64,000 nucleotides of DNA from Streptomyces rhizoryzae (GCF_023155275.1 NZ_JALMUV010000018.1:62001-126000); one strand, 5' to 3'; counted from the first letter of the stretch, positions 41,986-50,452 are shown. Notes: generated from the letters alone by a model not told the origin. Numbers and translations are program-made.

Positions 41986-42514
41986 GGTGTGCCTCCGGCG
42001 TTGGGGCATCCCCTGCTCGAACGCAGTGGAGAGCTCGGGGAAAGGTAGGGAACGGCTTGAGGGAACGTCGGGGGAGGTGCAGCGGGGTGGTGCCGTCGGT
42101 TCGGCGGTGGTGCCGGCCTCGCGCCGGTGGGCGCGGATGGGTGCCTGTGACGCAGGCGTCCGGGCGCGCGGAAGTACGGTGCGGGGACAGCCGCCCCACC
42201 GGGATTTTCCCGGTGTGCCGGCCGCCCGGACACCTCCAACGTATGACACCGCGTGCCAGCCGACAAGACACTGAGTGCCAAGAATTTCCCTCAGATGTCA
42301 TCCGTGCGCCACGCATGAGCGGCAGAACGGCCGCTGGTGGGGTATTTCGTCCCGTTGTGTACCGGAGGGTGTGCGGACGGTGGGCGGGGGCCCGGGTACG
42401 CCGTTCGGGTGAGGGCCGCGTCGGCGCGGAACGGCGAACCGCCCTGCGCGGCCGGGGAACGGCGGGGCAGGGCGGTGCGGGTCGGGGCCTTGGCCGGCGG
42501 GTGCCGGCCGCCGG
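41986..42514. other. 529-base ccr control region
   Basis: No gene is visible. The region contains the ccr promoter and dyads (42238-42280), giving a 5' leader of roughly 245 bases. That is long for an actinobacterial gene and leaves room for leader-level control, although I see no recognised riboswitch consensus (in particular no clear B12 box). The stretch 42300-42514 behind the tetR stop codon is plain GC-rich sequence. Confidence 0.5.
42238..42280 (-). promoter_or_regulatory. ccr promoter with two TGACAC-type dyads
   Basis: On the minus strand TTGTCG (42266-42261), 17 bases, then TACGTT (42243-42238) form a good promoter. Two related 15-base dyads, read on the plus strand, are TGACACCGCGTGCCA (42244-42258, filling the spacer) and AGACACTGAGTGCCA (42266-42280, just upstream of the -35). 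They start 22 bases apart, two helical turns. The layout fits a TetR dimer pair; the adjacent TetR gene is the obvious candidate regulator. Confidence 0.65.
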
Positions 42515-43315
42515 TCAGCGGCGTTCCGTGAGGGCCTTGCGGATGGTGCGCATCACCTCGTCGAGCGGGGCGTCGGTGCGGGCGACCGCCACCAGCACCT
42601 CGCCCTCCCGGGACACCGTCGCCGGCGGGGTCTCCGTGGACGCCCGGCCCGCGCCGATCCCGGCGCCGAAGGTCTCCCGGACGATTGCGAAGGCGTGGTC
42701 GAGCTGGGCCTCCACATCGCCCTCCGCACCGGCCCGCAGCCAGCGGCGCAGCACGTGGTTGTGCGCGGTGACCACCGCGGACGCGGCGACCTCGGCCAGC
42801 AGCGGGTCGTCGTCGCCCTCGCGGTGCGCGCCCTCGTCGAAGTGGCCCAGGAGATAGCGGGTGAACAGCCGCTCGTAGCGGGCCACCGAGGCGATCTCGG
42901 CCTCCCGGAGGGTGGGTACCTCGCGGGTGAGGCGGTAGCGGGCCACCGACACCGCCGGCGCGGACGCGTACATCCGCATGACTTCCTTGATGCCGCGGCA
43001 CACCGTGTCGAGGGGGTTCTCGTGCGGCGGCGCGGCGTCCAGGACGGCCTCGGCGCGCACCAGCGTGTCGTCGTGGTCGGGGAAGATCGCCTCTTCCTTG
43101 GAGCGGAAGTGGCGGAAGAAGGTGCGCCGGGCCACGCCCGCCGCGGCCGCGATCTCGTCGACCGTGGTCGCCTCGTAGCCCTTCGTCGCGAACAGTTCCA
43201 TGGCGGCGGCCGACAGTTCACGGCGCATTTTCAGGCGTTGCGCGGCCGCCCGGCGGGTGCCGGGAGGGGTGGTGCCGGAGGCGTCGGAGGGCTGCGGGCG
43301 AGCGGGCTGGGACAT
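42515..43315 (-). CDS. TetR family regulator of the ethylmalonyl-CoA cluster
   Basis: A 266-residue TetR protein. The HTH is about residues 30-75 (MRRELSAAAMELFATKGYEA, TTVDEIAAAAGVARRTFFRH, FRSKEEAIF). The ligand domain follows, and the last 40 residues include a VSREGEVLVAVARTDAPLDE extension. ATG 43315 (MSQPARP) has TACCGT six bases before it, suggesting a leaderless message; upstream in-frame codons add Gly/Pro-rich sequence and are rejected. It sits between the hydroxyacyl-CoA dehydrogenase gene and ccr, all on one strand, and probably responds to an acyl-CoA of the pathway. Confidence 0.9.
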   Translation of the reverse strand: MSQPARPQPSDASGTTPPGTRRAAAQRLKMRRELSAAAMELFATKGYEATTVDEIAAAAGVARRTFFRHFRSKEEAIFPDHDDTLVRAEAVLDAAPPHENPLDTVCRGIKEVMRMYASAPAVSVARYRLTREVPTLREAEIASVARYERLFTRYLLGHFDEGAHREGDDDPLLAEVAASAVVTAHNHVLRRWLRAGAEGDVEAQLDHAFAIVRETFGAGIGAGRASTETPPATVSREGEVLVAVARTDAPLDEVMRTIRKALTERR

Positions 43316-43321
43316 GTGGGG

Positions 43322-43327
43322 ACGGTA
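43322..43327 (-). promoter_or_regulatory. Leaderless -10 element of the ccr-linked tetR
   Basis: TACCGT lies six bases before ATG 43315 on the minus strand; no ribosome site intervenes and no clear -35 is seen. Confidence 0.5.
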
Positions 43328-43460
43328 CTGCATATTCACCCGGCCCGCGGCATGAGGTACCGCCGCGGGGCCCGTGACCTGGGGCGGGCCGCCGTACCGG
43401 CCGCTTCGCGGCTCCAGCAGCCCGCCCCAGCCGCCCCCGTCCGGTGGGCGCCGCCGCGGG

Positions 43461-45305
43461 TCAGCGCCGGGCGTACTCACGGAAGCCGCGGCCGGTCTTG
43501 CGGCCCAGGCAGCCCGCCGCGACCAGGTGCTCCAGCAGCGGCGCGGGGGCCAGCCCGGGGTCGCGGAACGCGGCGTGCAGCACCCGCTCGATGGTCAGCG
43601 ACACGTCCAGCCCGACCACGTCGAGGAGTTCGAACGGGCCCATCGGGTAGCCGCCGCCCAGCTTCATCGCGGCGTCGATGTCGTCCGGCGACGCGTAGTG
43701 CTCCTGGACCATCTTGACCGCGTTGTTCAGGTACGGGAACAGCAGCGCGTTGACGATGAAACCGGCCCGGTCGCCGCAGTCCACCGGGTGCTTGCGGAGC
43801 GCGGCGCACACCTCGCGGACGGTGGCGTGCGCCGCGTCCCCGGTCAGCACCGTGCGGACCACCTCGACCAGCTTCATGGCCGGCGCCGGGTTGAAGAAGT
43901 GCATGCCGATGACGTCCTGCGGCCGGGAGGTGGCCCGGGCGCAGGCCACGACCGGCAGGGAGGAGGTGGTGGTGGCCAGCACCGCGCCCGGCTTGCAGAT
44001 CTTGTCGAGCGTCCCGAACAGCTGCTGCTTGACGGCCAGGTCCTCGGCCACCGCCTCCACCGCCAGGTCGACGTCGGCGAACGCGTCCAGCGACCCGGCC
44101 GGGGTGATCGCGGCCAGCGCCGCGTCCCGCGCCTCGGCGGTCAGCCGCCCCTTGGCCACCGCACGCTCCAGCGACGCGGCGATCCGGGCCTTGGCGCGCT
44201 CGGCCTTCTCCTGGCCGCGGGCGGCCAGCACCACGGTGTAGCCGGCCTTGGCGAACACCTCGGCGATGCCGCCGGCCATCGTCCCGGAACCGGCGACACC
44301 GACGCTGCGGACCGGCCGCCCGGCCGGCTCCCCGCCACCCGCGGCGGCCGGGGTGCGCTCGTCCGGCACGACGGTCGCGGAGCCGGGCGCCCGGTAGGTG
44401 TAGAAGCCGCGCCCCGCCTTACGGCCCGTCAGACCCGCCTCGGCGAGGTGGCCCAGGATCGGCGCGGGGGCGTGCAGCCGGTCGCGGGAGGCCGCGTACA
44501 TCGCCTCCAGGACCGTCCGGGCGGTGTCCACGCCGATCAGGTCGAGCAGCGCCAGCGGGCCCATCGGCAGACCGCAGCCCAGCCGCATCGCCGCGTCGAT
44601 GTCCTCGCGGGTGGCGTACTTCGACTCGTACATCGCGGCGGCCTGGTTGAGGTAGCCGAACAGCAGGCCGTCGGCGACGAACCCGGGGCGGTCGCCGACC
44701 GCGATCGGGTCCTTGCCCAGCTCGCGGGCGAGCGCGGTGACGGCGGCGACCGCGGCCGGCGCGGTGAGCACCGAGGAGACCACCTCGACCAGCTTCATGG
44801 CCGGTGCGGGGTTGAAGAAGTGCAGGCCGAGCACCCGCTCGGGGCGCTGCGAGTCGGCGGCCAGCCGGGTCACCGACAGGGCGTTGGTGCCGGTGGCCAG
44901 GACGGTGTCCGGGCGGACGACGGCGTCCAGCGCCGCGAAGACCTCCCGCTTGAGGTCGTAGTCCTCCGGCACCACCTCGATGACGAGGTCGGCGTCCCGG
45001 GCGGCCCGGAGGTCGCCGGAGGTGCGGAAGCGGGCCAGCACCTCCTGCCGCTCCCGCTCGGTGATCCGCTCGCGCCGCACGGCGCGGGCGGTGGAGTCCT
45101 CCAGGGCGGTGCGGGCCCGCCGCAGCGCGGCCTCGTCGGTATCGATGCCGATCACCTCGCGGCCGGCCCGGGCCAGCACGTCGGCGATACCGGTGCCCAT
45201 GGTGCCCAGGCCGACGACGGCCACGGTGGCCAGCGGCAGGGCAGCGGAGGGGGCGGCGGGGGAGGAGGGGACAGGGGCGAGATCAGGGGTGGACTGAGGG
45301 CCCAT
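43461..45305 (-). CDS. Double-domain 3-hydroxyacyl-CoA dehydrogenase
   Basis: A 614-residue protein made of two complete 3-hydroxybutyryl-CoA dehydrogenase units in tandem. Unit 1 starts at VAVVGLGTMGTGIADVLARA, unit 2 at VGVAGSGTMAGGIAEVFAKA (about residue 325). Each has HFFNPAPAMKLVEVV with the catalytic His and a GRKxGRGFYxYxx C-terminal motif. It likely interconverts acetoacetyl-CoA and 3-hydroxybutyryl-CoA, feeding crotonyl-CoA into the Ccr pathway. ATG 45305 has AGGAG seven bases upstream. The 40-residue Pro/Ala-rich N-terminus is not part of the fold. No hydratase domain is present, unlike FadB. Confidence 0.92.
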   Translation of the reverse strand: MGPQSTPDLAPVPSSPAAPSAALPLATVAVVGLGTMGTGIADVLARAGREVIGIDTDEAALRRARTALEDSTARAVRRERITERERQEVLARFRTSGDLRAARDADLVIEVVPEDYDLKREVFAALDAVVRPDTVLATGTNALSVTRLAADSQRPERVLGLHFFNPAPAMKLVEVVSSVLTAPAAVAAVTALARELGKDPIAVGDRPGFVADGLLFGYLNQAAAMYESKYATREDIDAAMRLGCGLPMGPLALLDLIGVDTARTVLEAMYAASRDRLHAPAPILGHLAEAGLTGRKAGRGFYTYRAPGSATVVPDERTPAAAGGGEPAGRPVRSVGVAGSGTMAGGIAEVFAKAGYTVVLAARGQEKAERAKARIAASLERAVAKGRLTAEARDAALAAITPAGSLDAFADVDLAVEAVAEDLAVKQQLFGTLDKICKPGAVLATTTSSLPVVACARATSRPQDVIGMHFFNPAPAMKLVEVVRTVLTGDAAHATVREVCAALRKHPVDCGDRAGFIVNALLFPYLNNAVKMVQEHYASPDDIDAAMKLGGGYPMGPFELLDVVGLDVSLTIERVLHAAFRDPGLAPAPLLEHLVAAGCLGRKTGRGFREYARR

Positions 45306-45743
45306 CGCGAGACTCCTGAGGGTGTTCCCCGGCAAGGGGGAAGAGTGACGACTCAAAGGGGTGGGCGCACGGGCGCGAGGGCCCGCGGCACTGCGCGGCC
45401 GACCGGCGGCGAAAGCCCCGGAAAGCCACGTGCGCCGCGGCCGGCGCCGTGCGGTGGAGGGGGCGGCGGGCCCTGTCCCGAGGCCGTGCCGCTTCCCTGT
45501 GGGGCGTACTGTGCGAAAGGCGCGGCGCGGGCCGCGGTGCCCGCGCACACGTGGTGCGGTGGGTGTGCCGAACCGACGTCACACTCCGGCGGCTGCGTCA
45601 CCAGGCCGCCCGAGCAGGGGTACTGCTCGTGACAGCAGGTTAACCGGTGGGTAACCGAAGCGCCAGGGGTAAGGCGGGGCATGAGGTTGTGGTGCGGGCC
45701 ACGCCGCACGGACGGGCGCGGCCGGCAGGGAGGGGAGCGGCAA
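45306..45743. promoter_or_regulatory. 438-base divergent region with dyads
   Basis: Non-coding space between the hydroxyacyl-CoA dehydrogenase gene (minus) and a HEAT-like gene (plus). CGAGCAG-N5-CTGCTCG at 45611-45629 is a perfect seven-base inverted repeat. Nine bases further is GGTTAACC (45638-45645) followed by a related GGGTAACC. These could be regulator sites for either gene. A GGAGGGGAG ribosome site precedes the HEAT gene. Confidence 0.4.
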
Positions 45744-46445
45744 ATGGAAGACGAATTCCACGAGTTGACGGACCGGGTGCGGGCCGAACTCCGCTCACCG
45801 CAGGATCTGGTCGCCTACGAACGGCTGCTCGGCCTGGCCCGCAAGAACACCCCCGCGGGGCGCGAGGAACTGGCCCGGATGCTGACCGCGGTGGAGCGGC
45901 CCCTGTGGGCCCGGGAGATCGCCGCCTTCATCCTGGGCTGCGCCGGCGACAAACGCGCCTTCGAGACCCTGGTACTGCTGCTCAACTACCGGGAGCCGGT
46001 CCGCTGCGCCACCGCCGCGCACGCCCTGGGCCGGCTCAACGACCCGCGCACCGCCCGTGCCGCGGCCGCCCTCGCCACCAACCCGCTGCGCACCGCCTAC
46101 GCCCTGCACCCCGTCCGCCTGCTCGCCGAACTCCGCGCCCCGCAGTCCGTGCCCGCGCTGATCGCCACCCTGGAGCGGCTGCTCACCCCGCACACCCCCT
46201 ACTGGCGGGTGGCGCTGGCCTGTGTGGAGGGCCTGGGCGCGCTCGGCGACAAACGGGCCGTACCGGCACTGCGGGCGGCCGCCGGACACCCCCGGCTGGC
46301 CGCGGCCGCCGCCGCCTCGCTGGCCCGGCTCGGCGTCCACGAGGACCCGCCGGCACCGGGCCCGGCCCTCGGCGGCCCGGCCGCCGACGGCGCACCGCGC
46401 GCGGAAGGCGGACCGCGGCCGGGCGGTGGCGCCCCCGGGGACTGA
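45744..46445 (+). CDS. HEAT-repeat-like scaffold protein
   Basis: A 233-residue soluble, strongly helical protein. It has repeated helix pairs typical of HEAT/PBS-lyase repeats: REIAAFILGCAGDKRAFETLVLLL, RCATAAHALGRLNDPRTARAAAAL, RLLAELRAPQSVPALIATLERL and VEGLGALGDKRAVPALRAA. There is no catalytic motif, so a protein-interaction role is likely. The last 40 residues are Pro/Gly-rich and disordered. GGAGGGGAG lies just upstream of the ATG. Its 3' end faces the broken GNAT gene. Confidence 0.75.
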   Translation: MEDEFHELTDRVRAELRSPQDLVAYERLLGLARKNTPAGREELARMLTAVERPLWAREIAAFILGCAGDKRAFETLVLLLNYREPVRCATAAHALGRLNDPRTARAAAALATNPLRTAYALHPVRLLAELRAPQSVPALIATLERLLTPHTPYWRVALACVEGLGALGDKRAVPALRAAAGHPRLAAAAAASLARLGVHEDPPAPGPALGGPAADGAPRAEGGPRPGGGAPGD

Positions 46446-46483
46446 CCGCTTCCGGCGCCCGTCCGGCGGAGCCCCGTCCCCGC

Positions 46484-47103
46484 CTACCGCAGCCGGCGCC
46501 GGTAGCGGTCCTCCGGGACGCGCCGGCCGGCCACGTCGGACGCCGCCACCGCCCCGTCCGGCGCGAAACCGGCCCGCCGGTAGAACCGCTCGGCACGGAC
46601 GTTGCCGCGCACCACCCACAGGTACATCGCGCCGAACCCGCGCGCCCGGGCCCGGGCCGTCCCGGCGTCCAGCAGCGCCCGGCCGATGCCCGTCCCGATC
46701 AGGCCGGGCGCCACGTAGAGGGCCATCAGCTCCGCGGTCGGCAGCCGGGCGCCCGGCGCCCCGGCCCCGGACTCCCCGTCCGCCGGCGGGAGTTCGGGCT
46801 CCCGGGCCGGGCCGGCCGCCAGCCAGCCGGCGACCTCCCCGTCCCGGTCCGCCACCAGCTCCCACACCTCGGGGCTGCGGCGCGCGACCGCTCCCGCCGC
46901 AGCCGGGCGTCCTCCGGCACGCTCAGCGCGTCCAGATACGCCTGCGGCATCAGGCCCCGGTACGCCGTCTGCCAGCCGCGGATCCGCACCGCCGAGACCG
47001 CGTCGAGATCGGCCTCCGTCATCTCCCGTACGCGCACCGGACACACCGGCTGCTCCGCCGTCCCCCACGAGGCCCCGCCGGCCTCCCACCCCTCACCGCG
47101 CAT
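46484..47103 (-). pseudogene. GNAT acetyltransferase gene with internal frameshift
   Basis: The N-terminal part (from ATG 47103) reads VRVREMTEADLDAVSAVRIR, GWQTAYRGLMPQAYLDALSV, PEDARLRRERSRA. The C-terminal part, in another frame, reads RRSPEVWELVADRDGEVAGW, then LMALYVAPGLIGTGIGRALL (acetyl-CoA loop) and VVRGNVRAERFYRRAGF. The frames join near 46870-46905 and are offset as expected for loss of one base (or gain of two). Both halves are well conserved, so the break is recent or a sequence error. An intact gene would encode a single GNAT domain of about 205 residues. Confidence 0.75.
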
Positions 47104-47206
47104 CCTCTCCGCCTCTCGTCCGGTCCCTGCCACCGAGGGTCGGGCCCCGGTGGACGGCGGTCAACCGCATCCGGCCGCGGCCGGACGCCCTCGGTGACCG
47201 CCGGGC

Positions 47207-47239
47207 TTGACCCTGCCCCTGGGGGCAGGGTCGCAGACT
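47207..47239 (+). promoter_or_regulatory. MerR-type promoter/operator of the SDR gene
   Basis: ACCCTGCCCC-TG-GGGGCAGGGT (47210-47231) is a perfect ten-base inverted repeat. It lies between TTGACC (47207-47212) and CAGACT (47234-47239), leaving a long 21-base spacer. Overlong spacers containing a dyad are the mark of MerR-activated promoters. The -10 ends seven bases before ATG 47247, so the mRNA would be leaderless. A MerR gene lies just downstream of the SDR gene. Confidence 0.75.
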
Positions 47240-47246
47240 CCCCGGC

Positions 47247-48035
47247 ATGGCACAGACACCTCCCGAGTCCGCAGCCCCCTCCCGCACCGCACGGCGGGTC
47301 GTCGTCGTCACCGGGGCCGGCACCGGCATCGGCCGGGCCACCGCCCGCGCGTTCGCGGCCGAGGGAGCGCGCGTGGTGGCGGTCGGGCGCCGCCCGGGCC
47401 CGCTCGCCGAGACCGCCGCGCAAACGGCCGGCGGCGGCACGATCACCCCCTTCCCCACCGACCTCACCGCGGACGGTGCCCCCGCGGCCGTCATCCGGCA
47501 CACCCTCGCCACGCACGGCCGGCTGGACGTCCTGGTCAACAACGCCGCGGTGGTCGGCAGCGGCGCGCTCGGCAGCCACACCAAGGAGTCCATGGCGCCC
47601 CAGCTGGCCACCAACCTGGTCGCGCCGGTGCTGCTCACCCAGGAGGCACTGCCCGCTCTGGAGCGCACCGGGGGAGTGGTGGTGAACCTCAGCACCTCGG
47701 TCGGCCAGCGGGCCTGGCCCGGCAACGCCGTCTACGCCGCCACCAAGGCCGCCCTGGAACTCCTCACCCGCAGCTGGGCGGTGGAGCTGGCGCCGCGCGG
47801 CGTCCGGGTGGTGGGCGTGGCCCCCGGCGCGATCGACACCCCGATCGGCGACCACCAGGGCCTGTCCCCCGAGCAGCAGGCGGCCGTGCGGTCCTGGCAG
47901 ATCGCGCACACCCCGATGGGGCGCACCGGCCGCCCCGAGGAGGTGGCCTGGGCCATCACCCGGCTCGCCGCCCCCGGCGCGTCCTTCGTGACCGGGGTGA
48001 TCCTCCCGGTGGACGGTGGCGCGGTGATCGGCTGA
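47247..48035 (+). CDS. Short-chain dehydrogenase/reductase
   Basis: A 262-residue classical SDR: TGAGTGIG (cofactor loop), LVNNAAVV, the Ser of NLSTSVG, YAATK (catalytic Tyr and Lys) and the C-terminal TGVILPVDGGAVIG. Arg-rich segments after strand 2 (AVGRRPGPL) favour NADP(H). The substrate is unknown. The promoter has a MerR-type operator, and the MerR gene 82 bases downstream is probably its regulator, so expression should be induced by the MerR ligand. Confidence 0.93.
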   Translation: MAQTPPESAAPSRTARRVVVVTGAGTGIGRATARAFAAEGARVVAVGRRPGPLAETAAQTAGGGTITPFPTDLTADGAPAAVIRHTLATHGRLDVLVNNAAVVGSGALGSHTKESMAPQLATNLVAPVLLTQEALPALERTGGVVVNLSTSVGQRAWPGNAVYAATKAALELLTRSWAVELAPRGVRVVGVAPGAIDTPIGDHQGLSPEQQAAVRSWQIAHTPMGRTGRPEEVAWAITRLAAPGASFVTGVILPVDGGAVIG

Positions 48036-48117
48036 CCCGGCCGGTAGCGTACGTCCGGGCCGGGGCGCGGCGGCCGGACCGGGCCGCCGGACCGGTGGGA
48101 CGAGGGGAGGCGGTCCG

Positions 48118-48480
48118 GTGCGGATCGGTGAACTGGCGGACCGCACGGGCGTCTCGCCGCGCGCGCTGCGCAAGTACGAGAGCGCGGGCCTGATCGGCTC
48201 CGAACGGGCCGCGAACGGCTACCGCGTCTACGACGAGCGCGCCGCCGTCCGGGTCCGCAACATCCGGTACCTCCTCGACGCCGGCCTGACCCTCGCCGAC
48301 GTCGCCTGCTTCCGGGCGTGCCTGGACGGCGACCTGTCCACCGCCCCGCCCTCGGCGGCGGGCCTGCGGATCGCCCGCGAGCGGCTCGCCGTCATCGACC
48401 GCCGGATCGCCGCGCAGACGGCCGCCAGGGACCGCCTGGCCCGCGCCCTGGAGGCTGCTCCGGCGGTCCGGGTGTCCTGA
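48118..48480 (+). CDS. MerR family transcriptional regulator
   Basis: A 120-residue regulator with the MerR winged HTH (RIGELADRTGVSPRALRKYE, GYRVYDERAAVRVRNIRYLL) and a dimer coiled coil (residues 85-115). The usual RYYEE motif reads RKYES. No Cys-rich metal loop is present, so an organic or stress signal is more likely than a metal. The GTG has GAGGGGAGG upstream. It probably activates the preceding SDR gene through the dyad at 47210-47231. Confidence 0.9.
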   Translation: MRIGELADRTGVSPRALRKYESAGLIGSERAANGYRVYDERAAVRVRNIRYLLDAGLTLADVACFRACLDGDLSTAPPSAAGLRIARERLAVIDRRIAAQTAARDRLARALEAAPAVRVS

Positions 48481-48547
48481 CCGGCGGGCCGCCGCCCGGG
48501 GTCCCGGAACGGCCGCCACAGGCGCGCAGGAGGCGCGCCACGACCGC

Positions 48548-49585
48548 TCAGAGCAGCGTCAACTGCGTGCCCTGCGCGGCCCGTTCGGCGGCCTTCCCGG
48601 GAGCCGGGGCCGGAGCGGGCTCCGGCGGGATCCGGCGGGCCCGGCCCGGCCGGGACGGCCCGAGCCCGTACTCGGCGGCCAGTTCGTGGACCTGGCGGGT
48701 GATCCGGCGCTGGTACCCCGTGGGGGCGTAGGCGCCGCCGGCATACATCGCCTCGTAGCGGCGCACCAGGTGCGGGTGGTGCTGGGCCAGCCAGGCCATG
48801 AACCACTCGCGGGCGCCGGGCCGCAGGTGCAGCACGAGCGGGGTGACCGAGTCGGCGCCCGCCTCGGCGAGCGCCCGCACCGTGGCCCGCAGCTGCTCCG
48901 GGGCGTCGGCCAGGAAGGGGATCACCGGCGCCATCAGGACGCCGCAGGGGATCCCGTGGGCGGTGAGGGTGCGCACCACGTCCAGCCGCCGCTCGGGCGC
49001 GGGCGTACCGGGCTCCACGGTGCGCCACAGCGTGCGGTCCAGGAAGCCGACCGAGACCGAGATGCCGACGTCGGTGACCGCGGCGGCCTGCCGCAGCAGC
49101 TCCAGGTCCCGCAGGATCAGGGTGCCCTTGGTGAGGATCGAGAACGGGTTGGCGCGGTCCCGCAGCGCCGCGAGGATGCCGGGCATCAGGCCGTACCGGC
49201 CCTCCGCCCGCTGGTAGCAGTCGACATTGGTGCCCATCGCGATGTGGTCGCCGCGCCAGCGGGGCGCGGCCAGCTCCCGGCGCAGTACCTCGGGGGCGTT
49301 GACCTTGACCACGATCTGCGAGTCGAAGCCGAGGCCGGTGTCCAGGTCGAGGTAGCTGTGCGTCCGGCGCGCGAAGCAGTAGACGCAGGCGTGGCTGCAC
49401 CCGCGGTACGGATTCACGGTCCATTCGAACGGCATCCGGGAGGCGCCCGGGACGCGGTTGACGAGGGAGCGGGCGCGCACCTCGTGGAAGGTGATGCCGC
49501 GGAATTCGGGGGTGTCCACCGTACGGGTGACGACATCCGCGCCGAACAGCGCGGACGGGCTTTCGCCCAGATTGTCCCAGCGCAT
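48548..49585 (-). CDS. Rv2578c-like radical SAM protein
   Basis: A 345-residue radical SAM enzyme with the cluster motif C63-x3-C67-x2-C70 in YRGCSHACVYCFARR, followed by VVKVNAPEVLRREL, NVDCYQRAEGRYGLMPGIL, ILTKGTLILRDLELL and GVSVSVGFLDR-type strands. It belongs to the group related to spore photoproduct lyase-like proteins (SplB/Rv2578c). The first 50 residues form a conserved extension. A Pro/Ala-rich linker (about residues 315-335) ends in GTQLTLL, which resembles a beta-sliding-clamp binding motif. An AGGAG site precedes ATG 49585. The substrate is unknown; a DNA-related role is possible. Confidence 0.88.
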   Translation of the reverse strand: MRWDNLGESPSALFGADVVTRTVDTPEFRGITFHEVRARSLVNRVPGASRMPFEWTVNPYRGCSHACVYCFARRTHSYLDLDTGLGFDSQIVVKVNAPEVLRRELAAPRWRGDHIAMGTNVDCYQRAEGRYGLMPGILAALRDRANPFSILTKGTLILRDLELLRQAAAVTDVGISVSVGFLDRTLWRTVEPGTPAPERRLDVVRTLTAHGIPCGVLMAPVIPFLADAPEQLRATVRALAEAGADSVTPLVLHLRPGAREWFMAWLAQHHPHLVRRYEAMYAGGAYAPTGYQRRITRQVHELAAEYGLGPSRPGRARRIPPEPAPAPAPGKAAERAAQGTQLTLL

Positions 49586-49757
49586 CGGGGCTCCTGTTGC
49601 GATCCGGCCGACCCCCCGGCTCGATAATAGAACACACGTTCGCTTCGGGGGCGGCGGCCCGGATTTGGGCGCGCTGCCCCGGGGTGGTTGGCTTGACCGC
49701 GCACCGCGGGTTGGCGGCGCACCAGGTCCGGCAGCCGACTACTGGAGGAAGGCACAC

Positions 49758-50201
49758 ATGGGGCAGGTAGAAGCCACCACGCAGCGGGAGATCGCGGCGG
49801 ATCCGGAGGACGTGTTCGACGCGCTCGCCGACTACACCGGCACGCGCCGGCAGCTGCTGCCCGAGCACTTCAGCGAGTACGAGGTCCGCGAGGGCGGCGA
49901 CGGCAAGGGCACCCTCGTCCACTGGAAGCTCCAGGCCACCAGCAAGCGGGTCCGCGACTGCCTCCTGGAGGTCGACGAGCCCACCGACGGCCAGCTGGTC
50001 GAGAAGGACCGCAACTCCTCGATGGTGACCACCTGGGTCGTCACCCCGGCCGGTGAGAACCGCGCCAAGGTCGTCGTCACCACCACCTGGCAGGGCGCCG
50101 GCGGCATCGGCGGCTTCTTCGAGCGCACCTTCGCCCCCAAGGGCCTCGGCCGGATCTACGACACGATCCTCGCCAACCTCGCGGCCCGTACGGAGAAGTG
50201 A
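49758..50201 (+). CDS. SRPBCC (START-like) family protein
   Basis: A 147-residue helix-grip protein: VEATTQREIAADPEDVFDAL at the start, a seven-strand middle (GTLVHWKLQATSKRVRDCLL, SSMVTTWVVTPAG, AKVVVTTTWQG) and a long C-terminal helix (FAPKGLGRIYDTILANLA). Such proteins bind hydrophobic ligands or act as polyketide cyclase-like folds; no catalytic residues can be assigned. It has a strong GGAGGAAGG ribosome site and stands alone, divergent from the radical SAM gene. Confidence 0.85.
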   Translation: MGQVEATTQREIAADPEDVFDALADYTGTRRQLLPEHFSEYEVREGGDGKGTLVHWKLQATSKRVRDCLLEVDEPTDGQLVEKDRNSSMVTTWVVTPAGENRAKVVVTTTWQGAGGIGGFFERTFAPKGLGRIYDTILANLAARTEK

Positions 50202-50452
50202 GCCGCGCCCTCCCCTGACCCGTCCGGGCCGCCGCCATGCTCACCTGTCCGGGTGGTTTCCACCGCGCGGCGCGGCCCGGACCGGCCGGCGGCGGACCGC
50301 CGGAAACCCCTGATGGGAGCCCAAGGGGCGCCCCGCACACGGCACTTGGCGCCCGTTCCCGCCCACTTCCCTCCGCTTCCCCTCGCTTGCCCGCCGTCGT
50401 CGCCCGGTGCGACAAAGGGGCGCCCGCAGCAGCGTGACGAGGGGAGCAGGAC

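Noticed and set aside
41986..42240. Cobalamin riboswitch in the long ccr leader, because the operon encodes a B12-dependent mutase
   Set aside because: No B12-box-like conserved stretch or matching stem architecture could be found by eye.
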